Positions 42,984-53,359 of a DNA stretch of 64,000 bases are shown piece after piece. Position numbers and translations under genes: made by a program. This stretch comes from a candidate division CSSED10-310 bacterium (GTDB lineage: Bacteria; CSSED10-310; JAFGJC01), in NCBI GenBank assembly GCA_016927905.1, contig JAFGLW010000009.1:1-64000 (forward strand), written 5' to 3'. The notes under the pieces are model-generated. The model did no database searches, had not been told where the DNA came from, and saw only the letters and a list, made by a program, of their open reading frames with translations. Position 1 is the first letter of the stretch; every line of letters begins with the position of its first letter.

Positions 42984-44660
42984 ATGGCAATTGCAACCAA
43001 TCGATTTAAATGTATGGCTCTGTTGGCAAATCTGGTTTTAATGGCGGGTTCCGCCGTTTCGGCTGGAACCACCGTTTCCGGTACTGTTCGAACGGCCGCC
43101 GGCGGAATTCCGGTGATGGCCCATGTTCACCGGATTGGATTCGGAGGTCTGACGATGGATCCGCTGGACACGGTTGCGGTCGAACCGACGGGTCAATTCA
43201 CGCTGACGATGCCGGACACCGGATTGAACCGTATTCTGGTGACAGCGGTCGGGCACCGGGCTCTGTCTGTCCCGCTGGATATTCCCGTTGATCTGCAGTC
43301 GCTCACGATGGACGTGGTCCTGAAATCCCATGATTACCTGGCCGAATTCGATCAGGTTTTCATCACCGGAAGCTGGCGGGAATACAACCGGAGGGCTGCG
43401 GAACCGATGATCCGGCAGTCCGACGGCACGTTCCTGTACCGATACAGCGGAACGGCGGATCGGATCGGATATCAGCTTCTGGGTCTGTTGGATGACCCCA
43501 TGCACAGCGTGAACGGCACACACTCGGATTCCTACAGCTATGACGGTGGTGGCGATTATATCTCCGTGCTCGAAACCCATGGCGCTCCCAGAACGATCGT
43601 GTTCGATCCATCCGGTCTGATCCGAATGGATTCGAAGGATCTGCCCGGGCTTCACTTCAACCCGTCGAGTGAAACCCTGACCAGATTGTGGACCATCGAG
43701 CAGACCGCGGTTAAGGGCGCCGAATCGTTTTTGGAGGCCGCATCCAGATTCATGAAAGAGCATCCCGGGGAGAAGACTGTGTTTGAATATGACTGGAGAA
43801 ACACACTGTCATCCCTGGAAGCTGCTGCAGGGAATCCCGCCGATCCCAAGACGCAGCAGTTCGCAGCGGCACAACTGCTGAATCTGAGTTCGTTCCCATC
43901 GGTGGTGGAACCGTCAGCGGTCAGGCGGTATGTCGGAATGATCCCGCCGGAATCGGGTATATGGTCTGCCGTTATGCTGATTACCCTGGACCTCTTCGAT
44001 CCGCTGGGTGCGGATGAAGCAATTCGGCTGATGACATCCCTGTCGGAAAGGAATCCGGACCGCAATGTCCGGGCGATCGCTCTGGGTCACCTGGCCATGA
44101 AGCACCTCCGGGCAGGTCATACGGATCAGGCTCAGTCCGTTTACCGGGCGTTGCGTGCGGATTACAGCGACATCACGTTTGTCCAGCCGCTGCTTGAACA
44201 GCTCAATCCGGACAAGGCCATTCAACCCGGCAAACCGGTTCCGGACTTCATCCTGAAACTGACGGACGGGACAACCATCACCCGGGAAAGTATGATGGGC
44301 AAGTATTACCTGATCGATTTCTGGGCAACATGGTGCAAACCGTGTATCACCGAGATGGAGCACCTCCATCGCTCGTTCGAAAAATACAAGTTGCGGAAAT
44401 TCACCATCGTGAGTGTTTCGCTGGATGTGAAATGGGAGGAGGTGGAATCCTTCCGGAAAGGCAAATGGAAGATGCCGTGGCTGCATGTATTTCCCGGGCC
44501 CGACGCCGGTCAGGATCTGGCCATGAAATTCGAGGTTCTCGGTATTCCCAAACCCGTCCTGATCGATCCGAAAGGCGTCATTGTTGCGATGGAGATCGAT
44601 CTGAGGGGAGATAATCTGGATAAAACCCTGGAACGGAATCTGGTCGATTCCGCCCGATAA
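42984..44660 (+). CDS. Secreted TlpA-like thioredoxin protein with carboxypeptidase-regulatory-like domain
   Basis: The 558-residue protein has a signal peptide ending AGSAVSAG. A beta-sandwich of the carboxypeptidase-regulatory type follows (TVSGTVRTAAGGIPVMAHV), then a middle region of unknown fold that is partly helical. The C-terminal thioredoxin domain (about residues 415-555) has DFWATWCKPC and cis-Pro GIPKPVLI. It probably reduces or exchanges disulfides outside the cytoplasm. I chose ATG 42984 because GGAGGG precedes it and a signal peptide follows. Confidence 0.88.
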   Translation: MAIATNRFKCMALLANLVLMAGSAVSAGTTVSGTVRTAAGGIPVMAHVHRIGFGGLTMDPLDTVAVEPTGQFTLTMPDTGLNRILVTAVGHRALSVPLDIPVDLQSLTMDVVLKSHDYLAEFDQVFITGSWREYNRRAAEPMIRQSDGTFLYRYSGTADRIGYQLLGLLDDPMHSVNGTHSDSYSYDGGGDYISVLETHGAPRTIVFDPSGLIRMDSKDLPGLHFNPSSETLTRLWTIEQTAVKGAESFLEAASRFMKEHPGEKTVFEYDWRNTLSSLEAAAGNPADPKTQQFAAAQLLNLSSFPSVVEPSAVRRYVGMIPPESGIWSAVMLITLDLFDPLGADEAIRLMTSLSERNPDRNVRAIALGHLAMKHLRAGHTDQAQSVYRALRADYSDITFVQPLLEQLNPDKAIQPGKPVPDFILKLTDGTTITRESMMGKYYLIDFWATWCKPCITEMEHLHRSFEKYKLRKFTIVSVSLDVKWEEVESFRKGKWKMPWLHVFPGPDAGQDLAMKFEVLGIPKPVLIDPKGVIVAMEIDLRGDNLDKTLERNLVDSAR

Positions 44661-44750
44661 CCGTTCCGGTTGCCGGTCCAGTTGAAAAAAATACAGGGAA
44701 CAAACCGGGCGGTTTCCGGTATTATAATTGTCGGAAAAAGGAGGTTGTTC

Positions 44751-45236
44751 ATGACGATGCGAAATATCCTGCTCTGTTCAATGTTTTTCATGATCCTGCT
44801 CGTTCCGGTTCCGGGGATCCGCTCCGAAGATGTGAAACAGGCGGTTGATCCATCGAAGATTATCACGGCCGAGGAGATGAAAAAGGAGATTGACCAGAAC
44901 GGACGGGTGGTCCTTCATCAGATCCAGTTCGGAGATAAGCAGGCTTATCTGACGCTGGAAGATGTGCCGATGATGAACGAAATTGTCCGTCTCCTGCTCG
45001 ATAATCCAGATCTGAACATCGAAATTCAGCTGCATACGGATAACCGCGGCAGCCGAAGGGTTCTGGCATTGTTCAGCGATATCCGCGCGAAACGCATCCA
45101 GTCCTATCTCCAGGCGTTCAATATTGCCGATGACCGGGTGACCATCAAGGGCATGGGATTGACTCAGCCAATTGCATCCAACGGAACCGAGGAAGGACGG
45201 GCCATGAACCGCCGGATCGAGCTGGTCAAGCGCTAG
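44751..45236 (+). CDS. OmpA-like peptidoglycan-associated protein
   Basis: The 161-residue protein has a signal peptide (MFFMILLVPVPGIRS). A C-terminal OmpA domain follows, with LLLDNPDLNIEIQLHTDNRG and a Tyr-x2-Phe/Ile-x3-Arg-x4-GMGLTQPI end, then NRRIEL. This domain binds peptidoglycan. The central part is short. AAAGGAGG precedes ATG 44751, and a TATAAT box lies at 44723-44728 without a clear -35 partner. Confidence 0.88.
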   Translation: MTMRNILLCSMFFMILLVPVPGIRSEDVKQAVDPSKIITAEEMKKEIDQNGRVVLHQIQFGDKQAYLTLEDVPMMNEIVRLLLDNPDLNIEIQLHTDNRGSRRVLALFSDIRAKRIQSYLQAFNIADDRVTIKGMGLTQPIASNGTEEGRAMNRRIELVKR

Positions 45237-46927
45237 GAATCATCCGTTCTGATCGGGTCGGCTTCCGGCGGCAGGAACACACTGAATTCTTCCAGAATAT
45301 CTTCGTCGAAGTACAGGACCATCGTGGAATGATTGAGGGTGAACCGAACCCTGTCGTAACGTTCCCGTACGGTCAGGATTATTTCAGGACATCGAGCCAG
45401 TTCGGAATCCGCCATTCGCTCCGGATTGAGAATCGGGGAAATTCCCATCGTCTGACGGATTCCTTTCCAGTCACCCAGAAGCAGTAATTTCCAGTTTCGT
45501 TCTTCCAGGCAAATGATTTCCTGGCCCTGAGGTATGATGATCTGCGGCATCCGGGACAAGACTTCCCGGGCCAGCCCGCAGGTGTCGGAATCCCGCAGAT
45601 GCTTCGCAATGACCGGATCGGTCAAACCCAGGGTGTCGATGGTATGTAATCGGGAATAAAAGGGAATCCTGCCGATGTTGAAAATGGCCAGGCGCGTGGA
45701 TGGCGGGAAGGTTGTCCGGAGCCATTCGCCCAGAATTGTGTCCCGGTGCGTACTTTCTTTCAGGGGTTCAGCGGGATCGAACGTTCTGATATGGTGGTAG
45801 CGTGCCGAAAGATTGGGACTGAAATAGGCGGCTCCCGACAGGATCAGAAACAGTATCGAAGGATACACAACCGCTGCGTGCGGATGGTTTCGCAGATGAA
45901 CATGGCCCGCCTTCAATCCACCCATGGCCAGTACCATGACCGGGCCCAGAACGGGCAACAGAAACCGGTGGTACCGCATGAAGTCCCCCCCAACAATCCA
46001 GACATACGAGAGCATCAGGAGACAAAATCCTCCCAGAAGCCAGTTCTCGGCTTTTCTGTGCTGCAAGCGAAAAGCCGGCAGAGCCAGGATTACCAGGGGC
46101 CAGGCCCAGTGAATAAACCAGCCTTTCAGATACTGAAAACCGCTTTCCAGGCGGGCGCCGGTATCGGTGCTGACCTTGGCGACGAAAGTATTGGGGATAA
46201 TCGAATGGAAATAGAGCAGTTTCCAGACCGCATATCCCGCTCCAAGGATCCCCATCCACAATACAAAATAACGGGCGGCTCGCCGGTACATGCCGCGTTT
46301 GAAGGCCAGTGTTGCCAGAATGACCGCGATCCAGACGATCGGGATAACCCCTTCCGGACGGGTCAGAACAGCCAGGAACGACCAGGCAACCGCCGGCATC
46401 ACCCGGAAACCGTTACCGAAAAGCCCGGGCACGGCCAGCATTGCCGCCAGGATGAATCCGGAAAACAGCACCGTTTCCATTCCCGCGACGGACCACAGGC
46501 CCAATGTGACATTCAAGGCCAAAACCCAAACGCCAATCCGGGTCAGAATGCGGCTGCCGGTGTAAGCGAAAAGCAGGGCGGATGCAATGGTCAGAAGAAA
46601 ACAGCCGGAGCACAGACCCAGAATTTTGGTATAGATGAGCGGGTCGGTTTTCAAGTAAAAGGGAGCGGCCAACATCAGAGTCCACAACAGATTGGTGAAC
46701 CCCTCCACGGGAGGATTCTCAGTCGGGTTGAACCGGAGACCGTATCCCAGAGAAAAATTCCGGGCATACCGTAATGAAATGAAGGTGTCGTCCTGTGTGA
46801 AGTCCAGGCTGGTCAGGGAAATCACGGTGAAAACGATGATCGCCGACAGAATCCATAAATCCAGGGAACACCGGATTTTGTTGTTTCGTCGGGATTCCTG
46901 GTCTGAAATGCCGGACTGCGAGGACAT
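45233..46927 (-). CDS. Polytopic GT-C glycosyltransferase (AftB-like)
   Basis: The 564-residue protein has about ten membrane helices and a soluble C-terminal region. It has the AftB-like signature: DDTFISLRYARNFSLGYGL with NPTENPPVEGFTNLLW (acidic pair in the first extracytoplasmic loop) and VGGDFMRYHRFLLPV. Such enzymes move a sugar from a polyprenyl phosphate onto surface glycans. I chose ATG 46927, where GGAGAAGG precedes. The longer frame starts at a TTG with no ribosome site. Confidence 0.85.
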   Translation of the reverse strand: MSSQSGISDQESRRNNKIRCSLDLWILSAIIVFTVISLTSLDFTQDDTFISLRYARNFSLGYGLRFNPTENPPVEGFTNLLWTLMLAAPFYLKTDPLIYTKILGLCSGCFLLTIASALLFAYTGSRILTRIGVWVLALNVTLGLWSVAGMETVLFSGFILAAMLAVPGLFGNGFRVMPAVAWSFLAVLTRPEGVIPIVWIAVILATLAFKRGMYRRAARYFVLWMGILGAGYAVWKLLYFHSIIPNTFVAKVSTDTGARLESGFQYLKGWFIHWAWPLVILALPAFRLQHRKAENWLLGGFCLLMLSYVWIVGGDFMRYHRFLLPVLGPVMVLAMGGLKAGHVHLRNHPHAAVVYPSILFLILSGAAYFSPNLSARYHHIRTFDPAEPLKESTHRDTILGEWLRTTFPPSTRLAIFNIGRIPFYSRLHTIDTLGLTDPVIAKHLRDSDTCGLAREVLSRMPQIIIPQGQEIICLEERNWKLLLLGDWKGIRQTMGISPILNPERMADSELARCPEIILTVRERYDRVRFTLNHSTMVLYFDEDILEEFSVFLPPEADPIRTDDS

Positions 46928-47078
46928 GCCTTCTCCATACCATTGCCAATCGGTTCGATGTAGTTTCGCCCATTTGAATCGGTTCGGCAAGATCAATTTC
47001 CCGGTTCCGGTTCGATGCTGACAATTTCCCGATATCCGGATATATTGAGGTAATCATGGGCGGGATACCGGATAATCG

Positions 47079-48212
47079 ATGAAAAAATCGGCAGGAGAAG
47101 AAACCCGGGCGCTGAAGACGATCGAAACAGTCGGAATGTTTCTGAGACGCGTGCGCCACCGGTTCAACCACATGCCCTTGAAACCGGACCGAATCCTGTT
47201 GATCTGCCTGGATGACATCTATCAGATCATTCAGACTTTTCCGGCACTGCAATTGCTGAAAGAAAGCATTCCCGATGCATCGATCGATTATCTGACCGGG
47301 GACTGGGGTCGACCCCTTCTGAACGCTCATCCGGCCGTTCACAAGGTCTGGACTTATAATGCGCCCTGGATATTGTGCCACATATGCACCTCCGAAATCC
47401 CGTCCGAGATCGGACCGGCGGCTCTGGGATGGGAAATCCGGCGCAGGCAGTTTCAGGCAATCATCAATTTCCAGCACGACGGAAGGTTGAACATGCTGGC
47501 GGGCCTGGCAGGTTCTCCCGTCCGGATCGGCTATGGAGATCATCCCGGGGCTTTTCTTCTGACCCATGACATCAAAAGTGATCTCGGGAATCCTCCCTGC
47601 CAGCGGCATCTGGATCTACTCAAACCACTCGGCATCAAACCGGTTTTCCGGCCGCCCGTCATTGTTCCGCCGCCCCGGGACATCGACTCCGCAAATGCCG
47701 TTATGGATGGCCTGACGCCGGGGAAACCGCTGGCCGTGATCTGCCCGGGAGGGAACCGCAGGGAATTCCAGTGGAAACCGGATCTCTACCGGACGGTGAT
47801 GAAACGGCTAAACCGGGATGGTTTCCAGATCCTGCTTCTGGGCGGACCTTCCGAAACGGCACTGGTCAATGAAGTTGGCCGTGGAATGACGATCGATGAT
47901 GTCCAGATCTGGAATTTCCCCACTTCTGGTGAAATAGCAGCCCTGGCTAAACGAACCCGATTCTACCTGGGCATCAATTCCGGTGCGTCTCATATCATGA
48001 CCGTCATGGGTGTTCCCAGCGTCGTGATTGCCGGATCCCGGCATCAGGACACGGTATGGCTGGGCTTGAACTGCCGTGCGTTGTTTCCGAACGAGCCGTG
48101 CCGGACCTGCCTGCTGACCGATCCCCCCGACCTGCAGAACTGTTCCTGTGCCCGATCGGTTACGCCGGGAATGGTCCTTTCGGCATACGAATCGTTTCGG
48201 CTGAAAACTTGA
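47079..48212 (+). CDS. GT9 (heptosyltransferase-like) glycosyltransferase
   Basis: The 377-residue protein has the GT9 two-domain layout: RILLICLDDIYQIIQTFPAL opens the first Rossmann fold, and VICPGGNRREFQWKPDLY and GINSGASHIMTVMGVPSVVI mark the second. The usual GD pair after the first strand (catalytic Asp in WaaC) is Tyr48-Gln49 here, so activity may differ. It probably acts in LPS or glycan assembly, alongside the divergent GT-C gene. Confidence 0.82.
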   Translation: MKKSAGEETRALKTIETVGMFLRRVRHRFNHMPLKPDRILLICLDDIYQIIQTFPALQLLKESIPDASIDYLTGDWGRPLLNAHPAVHKVWTYNAPWILCHICTSEIPSEIGPAALGWEIRRRQFQAIINFQHDGRLNMLAGLAGSPVRIGYGDHPGAFLLTHDIKSDLGNPPCQRHLDLLKPLGIKPVFRPPVIVPPPRDIDSANAVMDGLTPGKPLAVICPGGNRREFQWKPDLYRTVMKRLNRDGFQILLLGGPSETALVNEVGRGMTIDDVQIWNFPTSGEIAALAKRTRFYLGINSGASHIMTVMGVPSVVIAGSRHQDTVWLGLNCRALFPNEPCRTCLLTDPPDLQNCSCARSVTPGMVLSAYESFRLKT

Positions 48213-48260
48213 TTTTCAAGGTCTATCATGAGTCTGCCGGTCCATCCGGAAGACAGCGGA

Positions 48261-49991
48261 TTACATCCTGTGCAGCGGCTGAATTCCCAGAATGGACATG
48301 CCGGATTCCAGTCCGTTCGCGGCGGCTGCGGACAATGCCAGACGGGCGGTTCTGAGTGTCGGGCAGGCTGCATCCAGAACCCGGTGTTTGTGGTAGAAAG
48401 TATTGAAATTTCTGGCCATCTCAAACAGATACCCGGCCGTTTTGGATGGATTTAACTCCTCGGCCGAATCACGCAGCGTATTCGGATACCACAGTAGCGA
48501 TCGAGCCAGCGCAATCTCCTCGGGCGATTCCAACCCGCCTACGTTCTCCCCGGGTTCCGGTCGACAACCGGCCTTGCGAAGCATGGACTGAATCCGGGCG
48601 TAAGTATACTGAAGGTAGGCGCCGGTGGCGCCTTCGAATGCCAGTGAAGCTCTGGGATCGAAATGGATGTCTTTCATGGGATTCACTTTCAGAATGAAAT
48701 ATTTTATCGCGCCCAGGCCGATGGCTTCGGCGGTTTCCAGCCGGTCTGCGCCTTCGATTTCGATTGCTGACGACTGCATCACTTCCAGCGCCATATCCCG
48801 CATCCGGTCCATCAACTGGTCGGCATCCACCACCTTGCCCTCCCGGGATTTCATTTTTCCTTCCGGAAGGTAGACCATTCCATAGCTGAGATGGCGGCAC
48901 CGGTCCGCCCAGCCATAACCCAGACGCTTCAGAACTTCGAACAGCACTCTGAAATGATAGATCTGTTCCGAACCCACGATATAAATCACCCGGTCCGGGT
49001 TGAATTTCTGGAACCGTTCCACGGCCACACCCAGATCCTGGGTGATATAGACGGATGTCCCGTCAGCCCGGAGCATTATTTTTTCATCCAGGCCGAAGTC
49101 GGACAGATCGATTCGAACCGATCCGTCGTCCCGCCTTTGCAGGACCCCGTCCGCCAGGCCTTGTTCCACGACCTTCCGGCCCAGACTATAGGTTTCGCTC
49201 TCATACTGAACCAGTTCGAAACGGCTGCCCATCCGACGATATGTCCGATCAAATCCACCGGCAACCCATCCGTTCATGCGCGACCATAGATTCCGGACCT
49301 CGGGGTCACCGGATTCCCAGTCCCTCAACATGTCCCGCGCTTCGTCCATGAGTTCCGGGTGGGCCTGGATCTCCCGTTCAAAAGCCACGTAAAACCGACC
49401 CACGAAGTGGTCGCCTTTGAGACCTTCGGAATCCGGCGTGCGGCCGTTACCAAACCGCCGGTACCCCACCATGGCCTTGCAGATGTGAATACCCCGGTCG
49501 TTCAGGATGGTTGCGGGGATGACCCGGTGCCCCCGGGCGGTTAAGAGGTTAATGATCGCCATGCCCAGAACATTGTTGCGGATGTGTCCCAGATGCAACG
49601 GTTTGTTGGTGTTGGGGGAGGAGTATTCGACAAGAACGGTCCGGGACTCCCGGTCCGGTGTATGGCCGAACCGTTTCCGCTCGGACAGGCTCTGATCGAT
49701 AACCATTCGGAACAGCGCGTCCGGTTTCAGTCTGAAATTCAGATAGGGTCCGGCCGCCTTCACATTATCAAGCCATTCTGGCTGTCCAAATCGTGCCGCG
49801 ACCGTCGAGGCGATCTTTCCGGGGGAGCACCGTGCCTGTTTCGCGGCCGGGAAACAGGCTACCGCCAGCTCGGCATCCACGTTTTCCGGGGGTATCGAGA
49901 CATCTATTTCGACTGTTGGACACTTGAATTCCCGACCGATTATCGCTCGGATTTCATCCAGTATGATCCGGTCGAGATCCTGAATTTTCAC
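48261..49991 (-). CDS. argS: Arginyl-tRNA synthetase
   Basis: The 576-residue class I enzyme has the N-terminal additional domain, the HIGH site as HLGH in NTNKPLHLGHIRN, the KMSKS region as KMKSREGKVV, and the all-helical anticodon domain ending LGIQPLHRM. It starts at a GTG that overlaps the sulfatase stop (GTGA). Confidence 0.96.
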   Translation of the reverse strand: MKIQDLDRIILDEIRAIIGREFKCPTVEIDVSIPPENVDAELAVACFPAAKQARCSPGKIASTVAARFGQPEWLDNVKAAGPYLNFRLKPDALFRMVIDQSLSERKRFGHTPDRESRTVLVEYSSPNTNKPLHLGHIRNNVLGMAIINLLTARGHRVIPATILNDRGIHICKAMVGYRRFGNGRTPDSEGLKGDHFVGRFYVAFEREIQAHPELMDEARDMLRDWESGDPEVRNLWSRMNGWVAGGFDRTYRRMGSRFELVQYESETYSLGRKVVEQGLADGVLQRRDDGSVRIDLSDFGLDEKIMLRADGTSVYITQDLGVAVERFQKFNPDRVIYIVGSEQIYHFRVLFEVLKRLGYGWADRCRHLSYGMVYLPEGKMKSREGKVVDADQLMDRMRDMALEVMQSSAIEIEGADRLETAEAIGLGAIKYFILKVNPMKDIHFDPRASLAFEGATGAYLQYTYARIQSMLRKAGCRPEPGENVGGLESPEEIALARSLLWYPNTLRDSAEELNPSKTAGYLFEMARNFNTFYHKHRVLDAACPTLRTARLALSAAAANGLESGMSILGIQPLHRM

Positions 49992-51949
49992 TCGCCGTCT
50001 TTCTTCAGTCCCAATTTCTTTTTCACAACCTGATAAATCATCATGTTCGCTTTTTCGGTGAACCGGTTCGGATCGACTCTCTTGGCATGCTCATACGACA
50101 TGAGGGCGTCATCGTAATTGCCTTCCTGGAAAAAGATGTCGCCTTCGGCAAGATAAATTCCACCGTGATCGGGATTGATGGATTCGGCGATGGCGATCCA
50201 TTCCCGCGCATCGTTAAACCGCTTGTCCATGACCTGAATCTTGATCAGGTGCAGGCACAGTTCCACATCCGGATGGATGCTGAAAGCTTCCCTGAAAGCT
50301 TTCTCGGCCCCGGTTCGGTTTCCCATGGCGTACAAAACGGTTCCCAGCGTTTCCAGAACCTTGTTGTTGGCGGGGATCCGTCTGCGGATGTTCTCGATGA
50401 TCCGTAACGCTTCGTTTCCCTTTCCGCTTCGCAGGTACGCTTTGGTTCGGTCAATTTCCTTAAGCACCCAGAGCATGTCCCGGGGATGCGGCAGCCCGGT
50501 CCCGGCGTTTTTCATTCCGTCATCCGCAAGATAACCCAATGCCTTCAATTTCAGCTCGGTGTCGGGATCGATTTTCTGAACGCCTGCGGCAACCTCCGCG
50601 ATCCCGGGCCACCCGTCCAGTTTCATCGATAATGATGCAGTCATGGTTTCCATTTTTTCTCTGTCCGCGCCTGAGATCTCGTCGTGGATATTGTGCAGTT
50701 CGTGAGGATCCCGGACCAGATCGTAGTATTCCGGGGGAGGGCCCTTGATATATTTGCTGGCAGGGGAACGCAGTCCGAACAGGGGAAGCCATCCGTTCTG
50801 ATGGGGTCCGAACGTCTCGATGTACACCAGCCTGTCCGGGTCCGCATTGCCTGAAAGAAAGCTGATGCCGTCGTTCGGAGCCGGGATGTCGATGTCCGCC
50901 AGTTCCAGGAGCGTTGGAAAGATATCGGTAATCGAAACCAGCCGGTTCACGACATGCGGTTTTTCGAACAATCCCGGGCAGGAAATGATCAGGGGCACTC
51001 TCATGGTCGCCTCGTAAATCAGCATCACATGCGTTTCCTCGTCATGCTCCCCCAGTGATTCGCCGTGGTCGGCCACGGCGATGATCAGCGTGTTATCGCG
51101 ATAGCCGTTGTCCTGCAATGATTTCAGCAACCGGCCGATCTGATAATCCATGAAAGCGATCTCCCCGTCATACAACCGGTTTTTGAATTTTTCCGACCAG
51201 GGGTCGGGAGGTGCGTACGGGTTGTGCGGGTCGAAATAATGTAGCCAGCAGAAGAACCGGCGATCCCTGGAACGATTGACCAGCCACTCGATGGCTCTGT
51301 TGGTGATGTCTTTGGCGTTCCGTTCATTGACCAGATTCGCCCGGGTTACGGAGCCTTCGGTGATTGCATCATCATAAAGTTCGAAACCCTGGATCAGGCC
51401 GAAGCGTGATTCCAGAACAAAAGCGGATATGAAGGCGGCTGTTTCATAATCTTTGTCCTGGAACATCTCGGCAAGCGTGATGTGGTGATCGGCCAGCCGG
51501 TAATTGGAATTGTCCCGTGCGCCGTGATTCGGGGGAAAAAGCCCGGTGAAAATGGAACAGTGGGACGGAAGGGTGATGGGTGATGTTGCGGTCACGTTCG
51601 TGAACCGGATCCCGCCGGCGGCCAACCCGTCCAGGTACGGCGTTTCCGCCTGAGCATATTCATAGCAGCCCAGACGATCGGCCCGGGTTGTGTCCAGGGT
51701 GATGACCATCACATTGAAATTCGCCAGAGATCCCCGGATCAAAGGGTCCGGCCATCCTTGAACAGGCCGGGGATGCAGATACCGGTTTATCCCGATCGCA
51801 GCCAGGCTGCTGACGGCGATGAAAACCCACAGCCACGCCGATTTCAGGATGGAACGGATCGTCTTTTTCAGGCGGCTTGTCTTGTTGTTTTTCGAATGCT
51901 GCTCATGTTCCAACCGCCGCTGCTTCTTCAACCGACTGGCTTTTCCCAT
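49988..51949 (-). CDS. Membrane-anchored sulfatase-family hydrolase with TPR tail
   Basis: The 653-residue protein has a Lys/Arg-rich cytoplasmic start, one helix (AWLWVFIAVSSLAAIGIN) and a sulfatase domain (VMVITLDTTRADRLGCY, LPSHCSIFTGLFPPNHG, VADHGESLGEH). The nucleophile position reads TLPSH, so it lacks the Cys/Ser that becomes formylglycine in classic sulfatases. It may be a phosphotransferase or phosphodiesterase. The last 180 residues are TPR repeats. I chose ATG 51949 behind GAGGAG. It forms an operon with argS. Confidence 0.87.
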   Translation of the reverse strand: MGKASRLKKQRRLEHEQHSKNNKTSRLKKTIRSILKSAWLWVFIAVSSLAAIGINRYLHPRPVQGWPDPLIRGSLANFNVMVITLDTTRADRLGCYEYAQAETPYLDGLAAGGIRFTNVTATSPITLPSHCSIFTGLFPPNHGARDNSNYRLADHHITLAEMFQDKDYETAAFISAFVLESRFGLIQGFELYDDAITEGSVTRANLVNERNAKDITNRAIEWLVNRSRDRRFFCWLHYFDPHNPYAPPDPWSEKFKNRLYDGEIAFMDYQIGRLLKSLQDNGYRDNTLIIAVADHGESLGEHDEETHVMLIYEATMRVPLIISCPGLFEKPHVVNRLVSITDIFPTLLELADIDIPAPNDGISFLSGNADPDRLVYIETFGPHQNGWLPLFGLRSPASKYIKGPPPEYYDLVRDPHELHNIHDEISGADREKMETMTASLSMKLDGWPGIAEVAAGVQKIDPDTELKLKALGYLADDGMKNAGTGLPHPRDMLWVLKEIDRTKAYLRSGKGNEALRIIENIRRRIPANNKVLETLGTVLYAMGNRTGAEKAFREAFSIHPDVELCLHLIKIQVMDKRFNDAREWIAIAESINPDHGGIYLAEGDIFFQEGNYDDALMSYEHAKRVDPNRFTEKANMMIYQVVKKKLGLKKDGE

Positions 51950-52068
51950 GAATCCGTCACTCCTCACACCGTCCGGGGCCTCGACGAGATTACATGAACG
52001 GTTGAAACCTTGTCAAAAACAGGAATTGAAAATCCGGGTCACCCTAAGGATGCCGGTCCCGGATCTCG

Positions 52069-52089
52069 AAAAATCCGGGAATCTCCCGG
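52069..52089 (-). terminator. Rho-independent terminator of the Mrp/MinD/NifX operon
   Basis: On the minus strand CCGGGA-GAT-TCCCGG forms a 6-bp stem with a 3-base loop, followed by ATTTTT. It lies 16 bases after the Mrp-NifX gene stop. Confidence 0.7.
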
Positions 52090-52105
52090 TTATGATCCGG
52101 AACAA

Positions 52106-53323
52106 TCAGTGATCGCAGACATTCTGTCCAGATGTCAGGGTGTTCGACAGGTACATTTGAACCAGGTTTTCAGGAGTATCTGCGGAAGCTCCCACCACGA
52201 CCTCGATACCGCTCTGCCGGAAAAGTTCCTGGGCCCTTGATCCCATGCCTCCAGCGATTATCACATCGGCCCCCTGTTCGTGCAGCCACCTGGGAAGCGC
52301 ACCCGGTTCATGGGACGGGGGAGGCAGGTATTCAACAGCCAAACCGGTATCGGGTTTTGTTCCGGTGGTTGTGACCATTGCAAAATGCTGGCAATGGCCG
52401 AAATGCATGCACAACCGGCCGTCGATCACGGGAATAGCAATTTTCAGGTGTCTGACTGGATCCGTGTGTTTGTTGTTCATGGGAAACAGCTCCTTTTCCG
52501 CGTTATCCTGTTCCAATACAAGGCGGATCACGGTTTCGAAAGCCTGAGCGGCGGGCGATCCTTCGAACTGGGTGAGAAAGAACCGTCCGTCGTCCGAGGA
52601 GGTCACGACATTGGGATCGATGGGAATGCTTCCCAGGAACGGCAGGTTCATCTCCCGGGCCATCGTCCGGCCGCCGCCGGTTTTGAAAATATCGACCGTT
52701 TTCCCACAATGCGGGCAGATAAATCCACTCATGTTTTCAACGATTCCGAGTATTCTGATCTGCAGTTTCCGGCAGAACTGGATGCTTTTTCGAACGTCCG
52801 AAACGGCCACTTGCTGGGGAGTCGTCACGATGACCGCCAAAGCATCCGGTGCCAGGAATTGAGCGATAGACAACGGTTCGTCGCCGGTTCCCGGCGGGGA
52901 ATCGATGACAAGATAATCCAGATCCCCCCACACCACGTCTTTCAGGAATTGTTTGATGACATTGTATTTAAGCGGCCCGCGCCAGATAACCGGACTGTCA
53001 CCTTCGGGAAGCATGAATCCGATGGAGATAATTTTCAGATTGTCTCCCAGATCCACCGGCAGCAATCCGCCTTCGACCGCGGAGACCCGGTGGCCCTCCA
53101 GGCCGAGCATTTTGGGGATGCTGGGACCGTGGACATCGATGTCCAGAAGGCCGACCTGTTTTCCGGCCCGGGCCAGCGCCAGGGCAATGTTTGCCGCCAC
53201 GGTGCTCTTTCCCACACCGCCCTTGCCCGAAAGAATCAGGATTTTCCGGCGGATTCGTTTCATCCGTGCCTGCAATTGTTCCTGTTCCTGCTGATGCGTG
53301 TCGATGTTCCCTTCCGTATTCAT
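52106..53323 (-). CDS. Mrp/NBP35-type ATPase fused to a NifX-like domain
   Basis: The 405-residue protein starts with a Mrp/Nbp35 ATPase: deviant Walker A SGKGGVGKST, then DIDVHGPSIPKMLG and VIDSPPGTGDE. The CPHCGK pair can hold a bridging iron-sulfur cluster. From about residue 290 it is a NifX/dinitrogenase FeMo-cofactor-type domain (KIAIPVIDGRLCMHFGHCQHF, HEQGADVIIAGGMG). It is likely an iron-sulfur scaffold or carrier and the last gene of the cluster. Confidence 0.9.
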   Translation of the reverse strand: MNTEGNIDTHQQEQEQLQARMKRIRRKILILSGKGGVGKSTVAANIALALARAGKQVGLLDIDVHGPSIPKMLGLEGHRVSAVEGGLLPVDLGDNLKIISIGFMLPEGDSPVIWRGPLKYNVIKQFLKDVVWGDLDYLVIDSPPGTGDEPLSIAQFLAPDALAVIVTTPQQVAVSDVRKSIQFCRKLQIRILGIVENMSGFICPHCGKTVDIFKTGGGRTMAREMNLPFLGSIPIDPNVVTSSDDGRFFLTQFEGSPAAQAFETVIRLVLEQDNAEKELFPMNNKHTDPVRHLKIAIPVIDGRLCMHFGHCQHFAMVTTTGTKPDTGLAVEYLPPPSHEPGALPRWLHEQGADVIIAGGMGSRAQELFRQSGIEVVVGASADTPENLVQMYLSNTLTSGQNVCDH

Positions 53324-53359
53324 GATCAATGGATTCCTTCTATTGTGTTGTGATCAGCT

